This document shows positions 1 through 7,211 of a DNA stretch of 21,081 bases, piece after piece. Positions within the stretch are counted from its first letter, which is position 1, and each line of letters opens with the position of its first letter. This DNA is from CAZCBD01 sp964496755. Lineage in GTDB: Bacteria > Bacteroidota > Ignavibacteria > Ignavibacteriales > Melioribacteraceae. The translations under genes and the position numbers were made by a program. Location: positions 1-21,081 of the forward strand of contig CAZCBD010000027.1 of assembly GCA_964496755.1 (NCBI GenBank), in the 5' to 3' direction. The notes beneath the pieces are model-generated. The model had not been told where the DNA came from, ran no database searches, and saw nothing but the letters and a program-made list of their open reading frames with translations.

Positions 1-316
1 GGAAATTAGTGAATAATTTATCTTCACGAAAATTTCCGGCATAAAGTATTTTTATGTTCTCTCTATACTTTTTATCTATACTTTCCAAATTCCTAATTAT
101 ACTTTCTTTACAACTACGACAACCCGAATCATTCATATATACCAGTAGTTCTGGCATTCTTTTCTTTGACTTTACAATTTCTATTTTAAACTTTTCATTT
201 GAGTTTAAATAATTTATACCCGTACTATTTGCTCCTTTTTCTATAAACAAATTTATTCGGTATAGCAAAGCTATATTCAATACCACCAATATTATTATTA
301 CGACTCTTTTTTTCAT
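1..316 (-). CDS. Membrane-anchored thioredoxin-like protein, partial (C-terminus beyond window)
   Basis: The first 105 codons of a minus-strand gene that runs off the left edge. It starts at an ATG (314-316) that overlaps the TGA stop of the upstream propeller gene as ATGA, so the two are almost certainly co-translated. The protein opens with a basic MKKR and a single hydrophobic segment (about residues 5-19), a signal anchor. After a polar linker comes a beta-strand followed by a CRSC motif (Cys66 and Cys69, preceded by NDSG) and a helix. That is the layout of the thioredoxin-fold redox site in TlpA/AhpC-like proteins. The likely role is a periplasmic thiol oxidoreductase or thiol-dependent sensor. 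I infer the fold from the strand-CxxC-helix pattern only, because the cis-Pro part of the domain is not in the window. Confidence 0.6.
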   Translation of the reverse strand, partial: MKKRVVIIILVVLNIALLYRINLFIEKGANSTGINYLNSNEKFKIEIVKSKKRMPELLVYMNDSGCRSCKESIIRNLESIDKKYRENIKILYAGNFREDKLFTNF

Positions 317-1299
317 TTAGTTTCCAAAATTTCTTCATAGTTCAATTTCTCACAATAGATTTTATCACTATAAAGTAGATCTTCCCAAAAATACAGTTTA
401 CCTTTATGCACCTTTCCATCTATTTGACTATTAATAAATTTATCATTTTTACTGTATTTGTAATTTTTAACATACTTTAAATTTTTATCAAATAATTGTA
501 TAAAAGATTTCCATAAGGGTGTTGCTGGCCTCCTTAGCATATATAGATTTTCTGTGAGTTTTATAAGGGGACCTGAAGAAAATGAATAATAACTATTTTG
601 TTTGTTTGTTTGTTTTATTTCAAAAGGTAATTTTATTTTACCGACAAGTGAATCATTTTGATTAAAAATCAAAAAATAATTTGTCTGATTAAAATTCAAA
701 ACTATTCTATCATCTATGTATGAAATAAATGTTTTCTCATGAAACCCTTTAAGAGAATTGAAGATCTTTGAATCAAGATATACATTTTTTTTTAACTTTC
801 CGTTTGAAAAAAAAGACTGATATAATAAAATATTTTTTCCATTAGTTTTACTTGAAATTGGGCAACCGACATAAATTAAACTATCCTTTAAATTAACAGC
901 CAAATTTGAACCTGAACTAATCACTTTTTTATTTGATGCAATGAATTTTCCGTTAAGATCATAGACATTTAACAAGTAATCCCCTAAAACATATATTTTG
1001 TCAAACGCTACTTTTACATCTTTAGGATAGAAATTAAAATCACCCGGCGCACCGCCTTTACGAATAAACTGTCTTATTAAATTCCATGTACTATCAAACT
1101 TAAATAGTCTATAATTTATGGCATCCAAAAGATAAATGTTATCATCCGAATCAAAATCAACTGAATTAATACCAGTAAATTTATAGCTATCAACTTTCCT
1201 TACATGAGCCTTTTCTACATCTTGTATAAGATAAGAAGAATTTTTATTTGAACAATTTAGAATAAAGAAAACTAGGACGATTAAAGATTTATATTTCAT
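313..1299 (-). CDS. 6-bladed beta-propeller lipoprotein (NHL-like, Bacteroidota type)
   Basis: A 328-residue protein with a lipoprotein-type signal: hydrophobic residues 5-14 and a candidate lipobox ending ILNC with Cys16. The body has repeated blade-like strands, such as 'VDFDSDDNIYLLD', 'RLFKFDSTWNLIRQF' and 'LLNVYDLNGKFI', and a KGGAPGDFNFYP turn. This pattern is typical of the 6-bladed beta-propeller lipoproteins of Bacteroidota. No catalytic site is evident, and such proteins are usually treated as binding scaffolds. A good SD (AGAGGTG) precedes the ATG. It lies between the small cysteine peptide upstream and the CxxC protein downstream, which it overlaps by four bases. Export and outer-membrane or periplasmic location are inferred from the signal. 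The exact ligand cannot be read from the sequence. Confidence 0.65.
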   Translation of the reverse strand: MKYKSLIVLVFFILNCSNKNSSYLIQDVEKAHVRKVDSYKFTGINSVDFDSDDNIYLLDAINYRLFKFDSTWNLIRQFIRKGGAPGDFNFYPKDVKVAFDKIYVLGDYLLNVYDLNGKFIASNKKVISSGSNLAVNLKDSLIYVGCPISSKTNGKNILLYQSFFSNGKLKKNVYLDSKIFNSLKGFHEKTFISYIDDRIVLNFNQTNYFLIFNQNDSLVGKIKLPFEIKQTNKQNSYYSFSSGPLIKLTENLYMLRRPATPLWKSFIQLFDKNLKYVKNYKYSKNDKFINSQIDGKVHKGKLYFWEDLLYSDKIYCEKLNYEEILETK

Positions 1300-1319
1300 T
1301 AAACACCTCTATTAAAGAT

Positions 1320-1340
1320 AAGCCCTGCAAAGCAAGGCTT
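1320..1340 (-). promoter_or_regulatory. Intercistronic hairpin between peptide and propeller genes
   Basis: A 9-bp stem (1320-1328 with 1332-1340), with one G-U wobble when read as the minus-strand transcript and a three-base loop. It lies between the stop of the small peptide gene and the SD of the propeller gene. Only a short, interrupted U-rich stretch follows it. It could be a partial terminator or an RNA-stabilising stem that makes the peptide mRNA more abundant than the downstream genes. Confidence 0.4.
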
Positions 1341-1348
1341 TAATTATT

Positions 1349-1570
1349 TTAGCACTCTGCAACCATTCTTGTTTCTTGAGTACCATCGTCGCAATTGTAA
1401 TGCACAAGAACTGCACACCTGCCAGTAGGTTTATCATAATAAATTTCAGCATCATATGCATGGCATCCCCACCTATCGGCCCTGGCTTTATTCGAAAAAA
1501 CGATAATATTCACACTCACTAATGCAAGTAATGATAAACTTACTACTATTTTCTTTAATAATTCTCTCAT
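1349..1570 (-). CDS. Small secreted four-cysteine peptide, NVEALA-like by context
   Basis: A 73-residue protein with a classic Sec signal peptide: MRELLKK, a hydrophobic core at about residues 8-25, and an ARA site predicting cleavage after Ala31. The mature part is about 42 residues with four cysteines (36, 52, 60, 73), the last being the C-terminal residue, so two disulfides are possible. The SD AAAGGAA sits about 8 bases before the ATG. It is first in a three-gene unit with a beta-propeller lipoprotein and a CxxC membrane protein. The same trio type surrounds NVEALA peptides in Bacteroides. The literal NVEALA motif is absent, so homology is not shown and only the analogy is claimed. The function is unknown. 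A secreted signal, toxin or substrate of the neighbouring redox protein are all possible. Confidence 0.6.
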   Translation of the reverse strand: MRELLKKIVVSLSLLALVSVNIIVFSNKARADRWGCHAYDAEIYYDKPTGRCAVLVHYNCDDGTQETRMVAEC

Positions 1571-2010
1571 AGTATTATTCCTTTAAATTAGTTTTAAAAA
1601 AAATCTCCGGAGAATTTACTTTTTCATTTTAACGGTTTTTTATAAGCGCTTTTTTATTTAATTTTTAATTCCTGAATTTTCCTAAGTCCAATTTCCTTTG
1701 CCTATTTATTGTCAGATTAAAGCCATAAAAATGACAATTTAGTTTAAAAAAAAGGCAACAAATGTCAAGTGGTAATGCAATTTTTTTTGAGATTTATTTT
1801 TTTGATGTTGAATATTTTAAGCTTGGAATTTAATTGAAGTTAATTTTTCTGCCTTTTAATGCAAAACCCGAAAAAGAGAAAAGTAAAGTTAAAAGCCCTA
1901 AACTCTCTACAATGAGATTCTGCTCGGGGTTCAGACTTTGGTTTTTGTAGGTTTACAATTATATACACAAAATACTTTTTTTTCATTTCTAACATCATCT
2001 CACATACTAA
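1571..2010. other. AT-rich intergenic stretch, no convincing gene
   Basis: About 440 bases without a supported gene. It holds a perfect 10-bp palindrome (TCTCCGGAGA, 1604-1613) about 35 bases upstream of the peptide start, which could be an operator, and an 8-bp palindrome AAGCGCTT at 1644-1651. A promoter for the peptide operon should lie here, but I could not pick one with confidence. The part from about 1860 to 1960 is less AT-rich and slightly structured but encodes nothing supportable. Confidence 0.4.
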
Positions 2011-2038
2011 AAAAGCCGATCATTACTGATCGGCTTTT
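2011..2038 (-). terminator. Rho-independent terminator after tRNA-Lys
   Basis: A perfect 12-bp stem (2011-2022 with 2027-2038) and a 4-base loop. On the minus-strand transcript it is followed by a run of six U. It lies 3 bases past the tRNA 3' end and would end both the tRNA transcript and any read-through from the receiver genes upstream. Confidence 0.9.
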
Positions 2039-2041
2039 CTG

Positions 2042-2113
2042 TGAGCGCGGATGGGCTCGAACCATCGACCCTCTGCTTAAAAGGCAGATGCTCTACCACT
2101 GAGCTACGCGCCC
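2042..2113 (-). tRNA. tRNA-Lys (anticodon UUU)
   Basis: A 72-nt cloverleaf on the minus strand. The 7-bp acceptor stem is GGGCGCG with CGCGCTC (one G-U), the D-arm contains AGCTCAGTGGTAGAGC, and the anticodon stem TCTGC/GCAGA encloses the loop CTTTTAA with anticodon TTT. The T-arm contains GGTTCGAGCCC, and the discriminator base is A. CCA is not encoded. A 12-bp terminator follows directly. Confidence 0.95.
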
Positions 2114-2129
2114 AAAAACTTAGACTGTA

Positions 2130-2158
2130 AAATTAAGGGTATTTTAAAATAATGTCAA
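2130..2158 (-). promoter_or_regulatory. Sigma-70-type promoter of tRNA-Lys
   Basis: A perfect -35 TTGACA (2153-2158), a 17-base spacer and a weak -10 TAATTT (2130-2135). The predicted start is about 10 bases before the tRNA. The -35 overlaps the TGA stop of the upstream receiver gene, so the tRNA probably has its own promoter inside a compact junction. The -10 matches the consensus at only half its positions. Confidence 0.45.
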
Positions 2159-2922
2159 GATTTTTTTAATTTTTCAGTGATTTTTTTCGCTAATTCATCA
2201 AGATTTCTACTGAAAGCAACTACGTCGTTAACTTTGTTCTTTTCTTCTGCAGTCAAATTTTCATTTTCCTTGCATACTATAAGAGAAGTGTTTTTATTAA
2301 TATCAAAACTACGAATGGCTTTAATCATGATGGTTTCATTGATAATAGGTAGCCCTAGTCCCAAATACACCTTCAACGGCCTGAATTTAATATATAGTTT
2401 AAGCGCATCTAATCCTGATTCCGCTAATAAAACCTCATCCGCAGAAAAATTAGGTTTTATCTTAGAAAGTAAGTTTTGGGATTTATCCGCAATAAGAATT
2501 TTATTAGAGAATGCAAGTTCTGAAACGTTTGGTTCGCTTGCATCAGTATTATCTAATTTTTTAATTACTTCAGAAATCTTTTTTACAGTAAAATCTAGCG
2601 TGAGGGGTTTTGGCATATAATCAATTATCCCCAAACTAATAATTTTGGAAATCATTTCCCTTTCTCTGTTTGCAGTCATCATAACAACCGGAATATTTTT
2701 AAGAAAATCATCTCCTTTAATAATTTCAAGTACCTCAACACCACTTATTAAAGGCATAGAAATATCTAAAATTATAAAATCAAACTTCTCATTAAATAAA
2801 AAAGAAAAAGCATCAATTCCATTATAGGCGCTGGAAACTCTGCAATGCAATTTCGACTGAAGAACACGGGAAACAAATTCATTCATATTGCGATCATCAT
2901 CAATAATTAAAACCCGCTTCAT
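2155..2922 (-). CDS. Double-receiver response regulator (intact REC + degenerate REC)
   Basis: A 255-residue protein. Residues 1-120 are a full receiver: acidic pocket Asp8-Asp10, phospho-acceptor Asp53 in 'LDISMP', Thr83 and Lys105 in 'MPKPL'. Residues 138-250 have the same fold pattern, but the acceptor position is Gly188 ('YLGLGLP') and the acidic pocket is reduced to AD, so this half cannot be phosphorylated in the usual way. There is no DNA-binding or enzymatic output domain. It overlaps the upstream paralogue by ATGA and ends 42 bases before the tRNA. It most likely works by protein-protein contact as a phosphate acceptor or diversion point in the surrounding phosphorelay. The partner is unknown. 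Confidence 0.8.
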   Translation of the reverse strand: MKRVLIIDDDRNMNEFVSRVLQSKLHCRVSSAYNGIDAFSFLFNEKFDFIILDISMPLISGVEVLEIIKGDDFLKNIPVVMMTANREREMISKIISLGIIDYMPKPLTLDFTVKKISEVIKKLDNTDASEPNVSELAFSNKILIADKSQNLLSKIKPNFSADEVLLAESGLDALKLYIKFRPLKVYLGLGLPIINETIMIKAIRSFDINKNTSLIVCKENENLTAEEKNKVNDVVAFSRNLDELAKKITEKLKKS

Positions 2923-3668
2923 AATCTATCCGTAATTTTTTTCGAAATAACTAAATCAAAGAATTCAGATTCCTCTGAGGTTAAAGATTGTATTTCTTTT
3001 AAGGCATAAATCTTTACATCACGTAAACCTGCCATTTTCTTTATTTGCTTTGCTAAGAAAAGGGGATTCATATCAGGCAAAGATTCACCAATACAAACAA
3101 CACGATGCATTTTATCTTTGTATGATTTAATTGCAGCAGTACCAAAATCAACAACTTCCACTTCATAACCGTCATCCATTTTCCCAACAAAATGCTTAAC
3201 AAAAGACTTGTCTTCTTCAACAAGAAGCATTAATGTTTTTGATTTTATGTGCGGTTCTTCCAATCTTTGGATTCGCTTCTTTTTTGCTTCATTATATTTT
3301 ATGTTCGAAAAAATTTCTTTTATTCTTTCGTAGGCCGGTAAATAAACCAACGGTTTTAAAATATAATCAACAGCACCTATTTTCATTGCAGTAATAAAAA
3401 CTTTCTTTTCACTAATTGCCGTGAGCATAATAGTGGGAATAGGATTCAGTTCTTTATCATTCTTAAATGATTTAAGCACTTCAATTCCGTTCATACCCGG
3501 CATAGTGATGTCTAGAAAAACTATTTCCGGCACAATTTCCTTGGCCTTCTCCAAACCCTCTAATCCGTTGAAGGCTAAAAAAACAGTACAGGAAAATTTT
3601 TTTTCCAATAATCTTTTTAAAAACTCAGCTGCATCTCTGTCGTCATCAACAACTAATACTTTAAACAT
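2919..3668 (-). CDS. Double-receiver response regulator, paralogue of the next gene
   Basis: A 249-residue protein with an intact N-terminal receiver (Asp8-Asp10, Asp53 in 'LDITMPGMNG', Thr83, Lys105) and a C-terminal pseudo-receiver (about 143-245) in which the acceptor Asp is Gly194 ('CIGESLP'). The start chosen is the ATG at 3666-3668, because an AAGGG SD lies five to six bases upstream and the domain begins directly. A TTG at 3680 would place that SD inside the gene. The protein has the same two-part design as the gene it overlaps by ATGA downstream, so the pair arose by tandem duplication. Both keep Gly at the dead acceptor site. It is transcribed divergently from the NtrC-type regulator across 128 bases. 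No output domain is present. Confidence 0.8.
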   Translation of the reverse strand: MFKVLVVDDDRDAAEFLKRLLEKKFSCTVFLAFNGLEGLEKAKEIVPEIVFLDITMPGMNGIEVLKSFKNDKELNPIPTIMLTAISEKKVFITAMKIGAVDYILKPLVYLPAYERIKEIFSNIKYNEAKKKRIQRLEEPHIKSKTLMLLVEEDKSFVKHFVGKMDDGYEVEVVDFGTAAIKSYKDKMHRVVCIGESLPDMNPLFLAKQIKKMAGLRDVKIYALKEIQSLTSEESEFFDLVISKKITDRL

Positions 3669-3796
3669 ATAACCCTTCAATTTGTTGATACGATAATATA
3701 TAAAGATAAAAAGTTGTTTACAATAAGCAGTAAAATTTTCTTAAATAGTAATATCAATTCTTTTTTTTTATATTAAGCTGAAAAAAAAACAAGTAT

Positions 3797-5149
3797 ATGC
3801 TAAGAAACCAAAGAATATTAATAATTGACGATGATGAAACCCTTTGCTATTTATTAAAGGAAGAATTAATAAATGAAGGATTCATAGTAGATATTTCGTA
3901 TAACGGCAACGGTTCTTTCATTAAGCTAAAAGAAAATAAATATGATCTGGTTTTACTTGATTTAGAGATGAAAGAAATAACCGGCGAAGAAATTCTACAA
4001 AAAATTAAAGCTGAATTTCCTGAAACAGAAGTAATTGTTTTAACGGCAAAAACTGAAATTCGTACAGCTATTCAGTGTATTCAAATGGGTGCTTTTGATT
4101 TTATAACAAAACCTTATGAATTTGATCAATTATTAAAATCGATTGATAGGGCAATTAAAGAAGAAAATGAAGTTTTGCGTATGGAAATTGCACAGTCAAC
4201 TTTCCACAAAGAACAAAAATCTGAAAGAATAATCGGCAAAAGTGAAGAAATACAAAAGCTTTTTCGAATGACTGAAAAAGCTGCTGCAAGTGATGCTAAC
4301 ATTTTGCTTGAAGGAGAAACGGGTACAGGGAAAGAGTTATTTTCGGAATTCATACACAAAAATTCGCCAAGGCGTTTTAAACCCTTCGTTGCAATTAATT
4401 GCTCTTCGCTTCCGGATCAGTTAATTGAAAGCGAGTTGTTTGGATATGAAAAAGGTGCTTTTACGGATGCTAAAAACTCGAAGCCCGGCCTGGTTGAAAT
4501 AGCAAATGGAGGTACACTTTTTTTGGATGAAATTTCCGAACTGAGCCTATCGCTACAACCAAAGTTACTTCGCTTTTTAGAAAATGGTGAATATAGAAGA
4601 ATTGGAGGACTTTCAACTTTAACCTCTAATGTGCGAATTATTGCCGCTACAAATAAAAATTTGTTTGAAGAAACAGAAAGAAAACGCTTTAGGCGCGATC
4701 TATTATTTAGATTGAATGTTATTACTTTAACTTTACCTCCCTTGCGCAAAAGAGGCGCGGATATTCTTTTAATTGCAGATTTTTTCTTGAGCAGAAAAAC
4801 AAATAAAAAGAAAAAGGTTTTATCGGAAACAGCAAAAAAAATCTTGCTTAAATATTCATTCCCCGGCAATGTTAGAGAATTGCATCATATAATTGAAAGA
4901 GCCGTTATTTTTTCGGAAGACGATATTATTTCCGCAGAAGATTTAAATTTACCTAAAAACTATACCGAACAAGATGAATGTTTTTTTGATGCAGATGGCA
5001 ATATCTTAACAATGGATATAATTGAAGAAAAACTAATACGAACTGCCTTGGATAAATATAACTGGAATAGAGAAAATACCTCAAGAGCCTTGGGAATTAG
5101 TCAAAAAACTCTTTACTCGAAAATAAAAAAATATAATATTACCAAATAG
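3797..5149 (+). CDS. NtrC-family sigma-54-dependent response regulator (REC-AAA+-HTH_8)
   Basis: A 450-residue enhancer-binding protein with all three NtrC domains. The receiver has Asp11-13, acceptor Asp55, Thr83 and Lys105. The AAA+ domain (about 143-380) has Walker A GETGTGKE at 173-180, the sigma-54 contact loop at 220-225 reading GAFTDA instead of GAFTGA, Walker B 'LFLDE' at 241-245 and the 'FPGNVREL' sensor II at 355-362. A Fis-type helix-turn-helix lies at about 410-445. It should remodel sigma-54 RNA polymerase at -24/-12 promoters when phosphorylated. The hybrid kinase gene starts 12 bases after its stop and is the obvious partner. Sigma-54-like promoters in front of the pilT-like gene and both pilin genes are plausible targets, as with PilR in Pseudomonas, though that link is inference. 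Confidence 0.93.
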   Translation: MLRNQRILIIDDDETLCYLLKEELINEGFIVDISYNGNGSFIKLKENKYDLVLLDLEMKEITGEEILQKIKAEFPETEVIVLTAKTEIRTAIQCIQMGAFDFITKPYEFDQLLKSIDRAIKEENEVLRMEIAQSTFHKEQKSERIIGKSEEIQKLFRMTEKAAASDANILLEGETGTGKELFSEFIHKNSPRRFKPFVAINCSSLPDQLIESELFGYEKGAFTDAKNSKPGLVEIANGGTLFLDEISELSLSLQPKLLRFLENGEYRRIGGLSTLTSNVRIIAATNKNLFEETERKRFRRDLLFRLNVITLTLPPLRKRGADILLIADFFLSRKTNKKKKVLSETAKKILLKYSFPGNVRELHHIIERAVIFSEDDIISAEDLNLPKNYTEQDECFFDADGNILTMDIIEEKLIRTALDKYNWNRENTSRALGISQKTLYSKIKKYNITK

Positions 5150-5161
5150 ATTACTAACTAA

Positions 5162-6484
5162 ATGAGTCTTCCTCCAGACATATTAGAATTTATTAAATCT
5201 GACATTTTTCAAGATTTTTTGGAAAATTGGGAACAACCAATTGCAATAGTTAACAGCGATGATAAAATCATTTGGCAAAATGAACTTTTCAGTAATTTAT
5301 TTAACCTTGAAATAAATAATAACTATAACACTGAAAACAGTATTATTTCAGGTTTAAATCTTCATACAATAAATTTTTCTAATTTTAAATTAGTATTCCA
5401 AAATAAATCAACAATATTTATTTCCGAAATAAAAGCGGTTGTGCATGATTTTAATAATATTCTCTATACTATTATTAACAGTGCCGAATTGTTGAGAAAA
5501 AAATTAGAAGCTTCAAACCCTGAACTATTATATTTATTAGAAAATATTGAACAAAGCACCGAAAAAGCTTCCGAAATGATAGAAATGATAATCCCGAAAA
5601 AAAATCCTGTAAACAATAAAAAGATTGTAAATATTAGCAGATTATTATATGAATTAAAAAATGCTTTGCAACAAACCTTTCCTAAAAACATAAAAATAGT
5701 TTTTGAAATTGAAAGCAACCTTCCTAAAGTAAAAGTAAACAAAACCGATATTTACCGCTCGTTATTAAACATTGCAATTAATGCAAAAGAAGCAATTAAT
5801 AACGATGGCATTATAAAATTTAGTGTTGATAAAACCAGCCTGACTAATAATAAAACAAGCAATAACACTGATTATATACAAATTAAAATCTTTAATAATG
5901 GCAAAATAATTCCTGAAGAGATAATCGATAAAATTTTTTACGAAAATTTTTCGACTAAAAAGAAAAAACTTGCCTCCGGTATGGGATTGCACAATGTTAA
6001 GAAAATTATTACTGAACATGGTGGATTTATATCAGTGAAAAGCAACCAAACCTTAGGAACCATATTTACAATTTTATTACCCTGTATAGATGAGCGACTT
6101 ATTCAACCTCAAAATACTGAAACTAAAACTATATTGATTGCTGATGATGATAAAATAATTAGAGATTTACTTTCTGAACTTTTGGAATCTGCCGGATTTA
6201 ATTCTATACAAGCAAACAATGGAAAAGAGGTATTGGAAAAGATTGAACAGACAAATATTTCATTATTAATTATTGATAAAAAAATGCCGGTAATGAATGG
6301 AATTGAGTGTATTAGTGAAATTAGAAAAAGAAATATCAAAACTCCTATAATATTGGCATCAGGCTCGTCAGTTGACAATGAAAATCAAGAACAATTATTA
6401 AAATTGGGAATTAATTCAATATTAAATAAACCATATAATTTTAATCAAATTATTTTTGAAATAACAAAATTAATCGGACAATAA
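5162..6484 (+). CDS. Soluble hybrid histidine kinase (PAS-like, HisKA, HATPase, REC)
   Basis: A 440-residue protein with no membrane segment. A short PAS-like region lies at about 20-90 and an H-box 'VVHDFNNIL' with His95 follows. The HDFNN form is common in soluble hybrid kinases. The HATPase domain has the N-box with Asn203 and Asn207, and the G2 box GMGL at 273-276. The expected G1 'DxGxG' instead reads NNGKI (245-249), losing both the Asp and the second Gly. A C-terminal receiver has Asp328-330, acceptor Asp372, Ser400 in the Thr position and Lys423. It follows the NtrC-type gene by 12 bases, so it probably controls that regulator. The altered G1 box raises the question of whether it binds ATP normally or acts mainly as a phosphatase or relay. 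Confidence 0.85.
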   Translation: MSLPPDILEFIKSDIFQDFLENWEQPIAIVNSDDKIIWQNELFSNLFNLEINNNYNTENSIISGLNLHTINFSNFKLVFQNKSTIFISEIKAVVHDFNNILYTIINSAELLRKKLEASNPELLYLLENIEQSTEKASEMIEMIIPKKNPVNNKKIVNISRLLYELKNALQQTFPKNIKIVFEIESNLPKVKVNKTDIYRSLLNIAINAKEAINNDGIIKFSVDKTSLTNNKTSNNTDYIQIKIFNNGKIIPEEIIDKIFYENFSTKKKKLASGMGLHNVKKIITEHGGFISVKSNQTLGTIFTILLPCIDERLIQPQNTETKTILIADDDKIIRDLLSELLESAGFNSIQANNGKEVLEKIEQTNISLLIIDKKMPVMNGIECISEIRKRNIKTPIILASGSSVDNENQEQLLKLGINSILNKPYNFNQIIFEITKLIGQ

Positions 6485-6487
6485 ATT

Positions 6488-6518
6488 ATCTTAATTTTTA
6501 CTCATCTTAATTTTACTC
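6488..6518. repeat. Short tandem repeat at a convergent gene junction
   Basis: Two adjacent copies of ATCTTAATTTTACTC (6488-6503 with one extra T, and 6504-6518), followed by a partial third copy. The second copy contains the TAA stop of the minus-strand receiver-DHp gene. It looks like a small local duplication between two convergent genes. No terminator hairpin is visible in this junction. Confidence 0.6.
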
Positions 6519-7211
6519 ATCTTCATCTTTATTAGCAGACTCTGCTTTTACACTTCCATCTAAATCAATCATCATCATATTATTCACATAATCAGTTACC
6601 TTAGGCTTTTTAATTGAAGTTAACTTTTCGAGAACAGAGATAATTTCTTTGGTTGCACCCTCAATAAAATTAACACGTTTCAGAATTGCATCTTTTGAAA
6701 TTTTTTCTTTACTCAATTCTCGTCTTAAAGCAGCTGTTGAAAGATTGATTAAAGTAAGGGGTTGCTTTATTTCATGATTTGCAGTCACAATTGTAGCAGC
6801 AAAAATTTTAACCTTTTCAATTTCCAATAACATTTTATTCGATTCACTAAAGCGCAATGCCGAATTAATTCTAGCAATTAGTTCTACTCTGTTAAATGGT
6901 TTTTTGATATAATCAAAAGCACCAGCGTTTAAACCATCTTTTAAATCCTCCACGCCAGTAAGAGCCGTAACTAGAATTACAGGTATTAATCGAGTTTTTT
7001 CATTCCGAGTAATTTCTCTGCAAACTTCGAATCCTGACATTCCGGGCATCATAACATCAAGCAATATCAGATCGGGCATTTCCGTAATAGCCTTTTCAAT
7101 TGCGGTGGGGCCATCATAGGCAGAAATCACATCAAAGCCATAATGTTCTAATCTATCTCTTAAAATAAATACATTATCCGGCTGGTCATCCACAACAAGA
7201 ATTTTTTTCAT
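6513..7211 (-). CDS. Receiver-DHp protein lacking an ATPase domain
   Basis: A 232-residue protein. An intact receiver at 1-120 has Asp8-Asp9, acceptor Asp52 in 'LLDVMMPGMSG', Thr82 and the KKPF Lys104. A helical region follows with an H-box-like motif 'ANHEIKQPLTLINLS' (His146), matching the dimerisation/phosphotransfer helix of HisKA kinases, and a second helix at about 174-197. The HATPase domain that should follow is missing. The protein ends in a short acidic tail (DEDE), with no sign of a frameshift, because the next gene is convergent and close. It may act as a phosphotransfer intermediate or as a decoy partner for the hybrid kinase encoded directly upstream, with which it shares a TAATG junction. 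Confidence 0.8.
   Translation of the reverse strand: MKKILVVDDQPDNVFILRDRLEHYGFDVISAYDGPTAIEKAITEMPDLILLDVMMPGMSGFEVCREITRNEKTRLIPVILVTALTGVEDLKDGLNAGAFDYIKKPFNRVELIARINSALRFSESNKMLLEIEKVKIFAATIVTANHEIKQPLTLINLSTAALRRELSKEKISKDAILKRVNFIEGATKEIISVLEKLTSIKKPKVTDYVNNMMMIDLDGSVKAESANKDEDE

Noticed and set aside
1711..1725. Possible sigma-54 element TGGCTT upstream of the cysteine-peptide gene.
   Set aside because: The -12 block does not contain the required GC (reads TGAC at the expected spacing) and it lies more than 140 bases from the start.
1835..1965. A minus-strand open frame of about 35-40 codons with a hydrophobic phenylalanine-rich middle.
   Set aside because: No plausible start with an SD, ends arbitrarily, and the composition looks like chance; it may be part of a structured non-coding repeat, but I could not show that.
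3669..3680. A longer start (TTG at 3680) for the first double-receiver gene.
   Set aside because: The SD AAGGG would lie inside the coding region, while it is ideally placed for the ATG at 3668.
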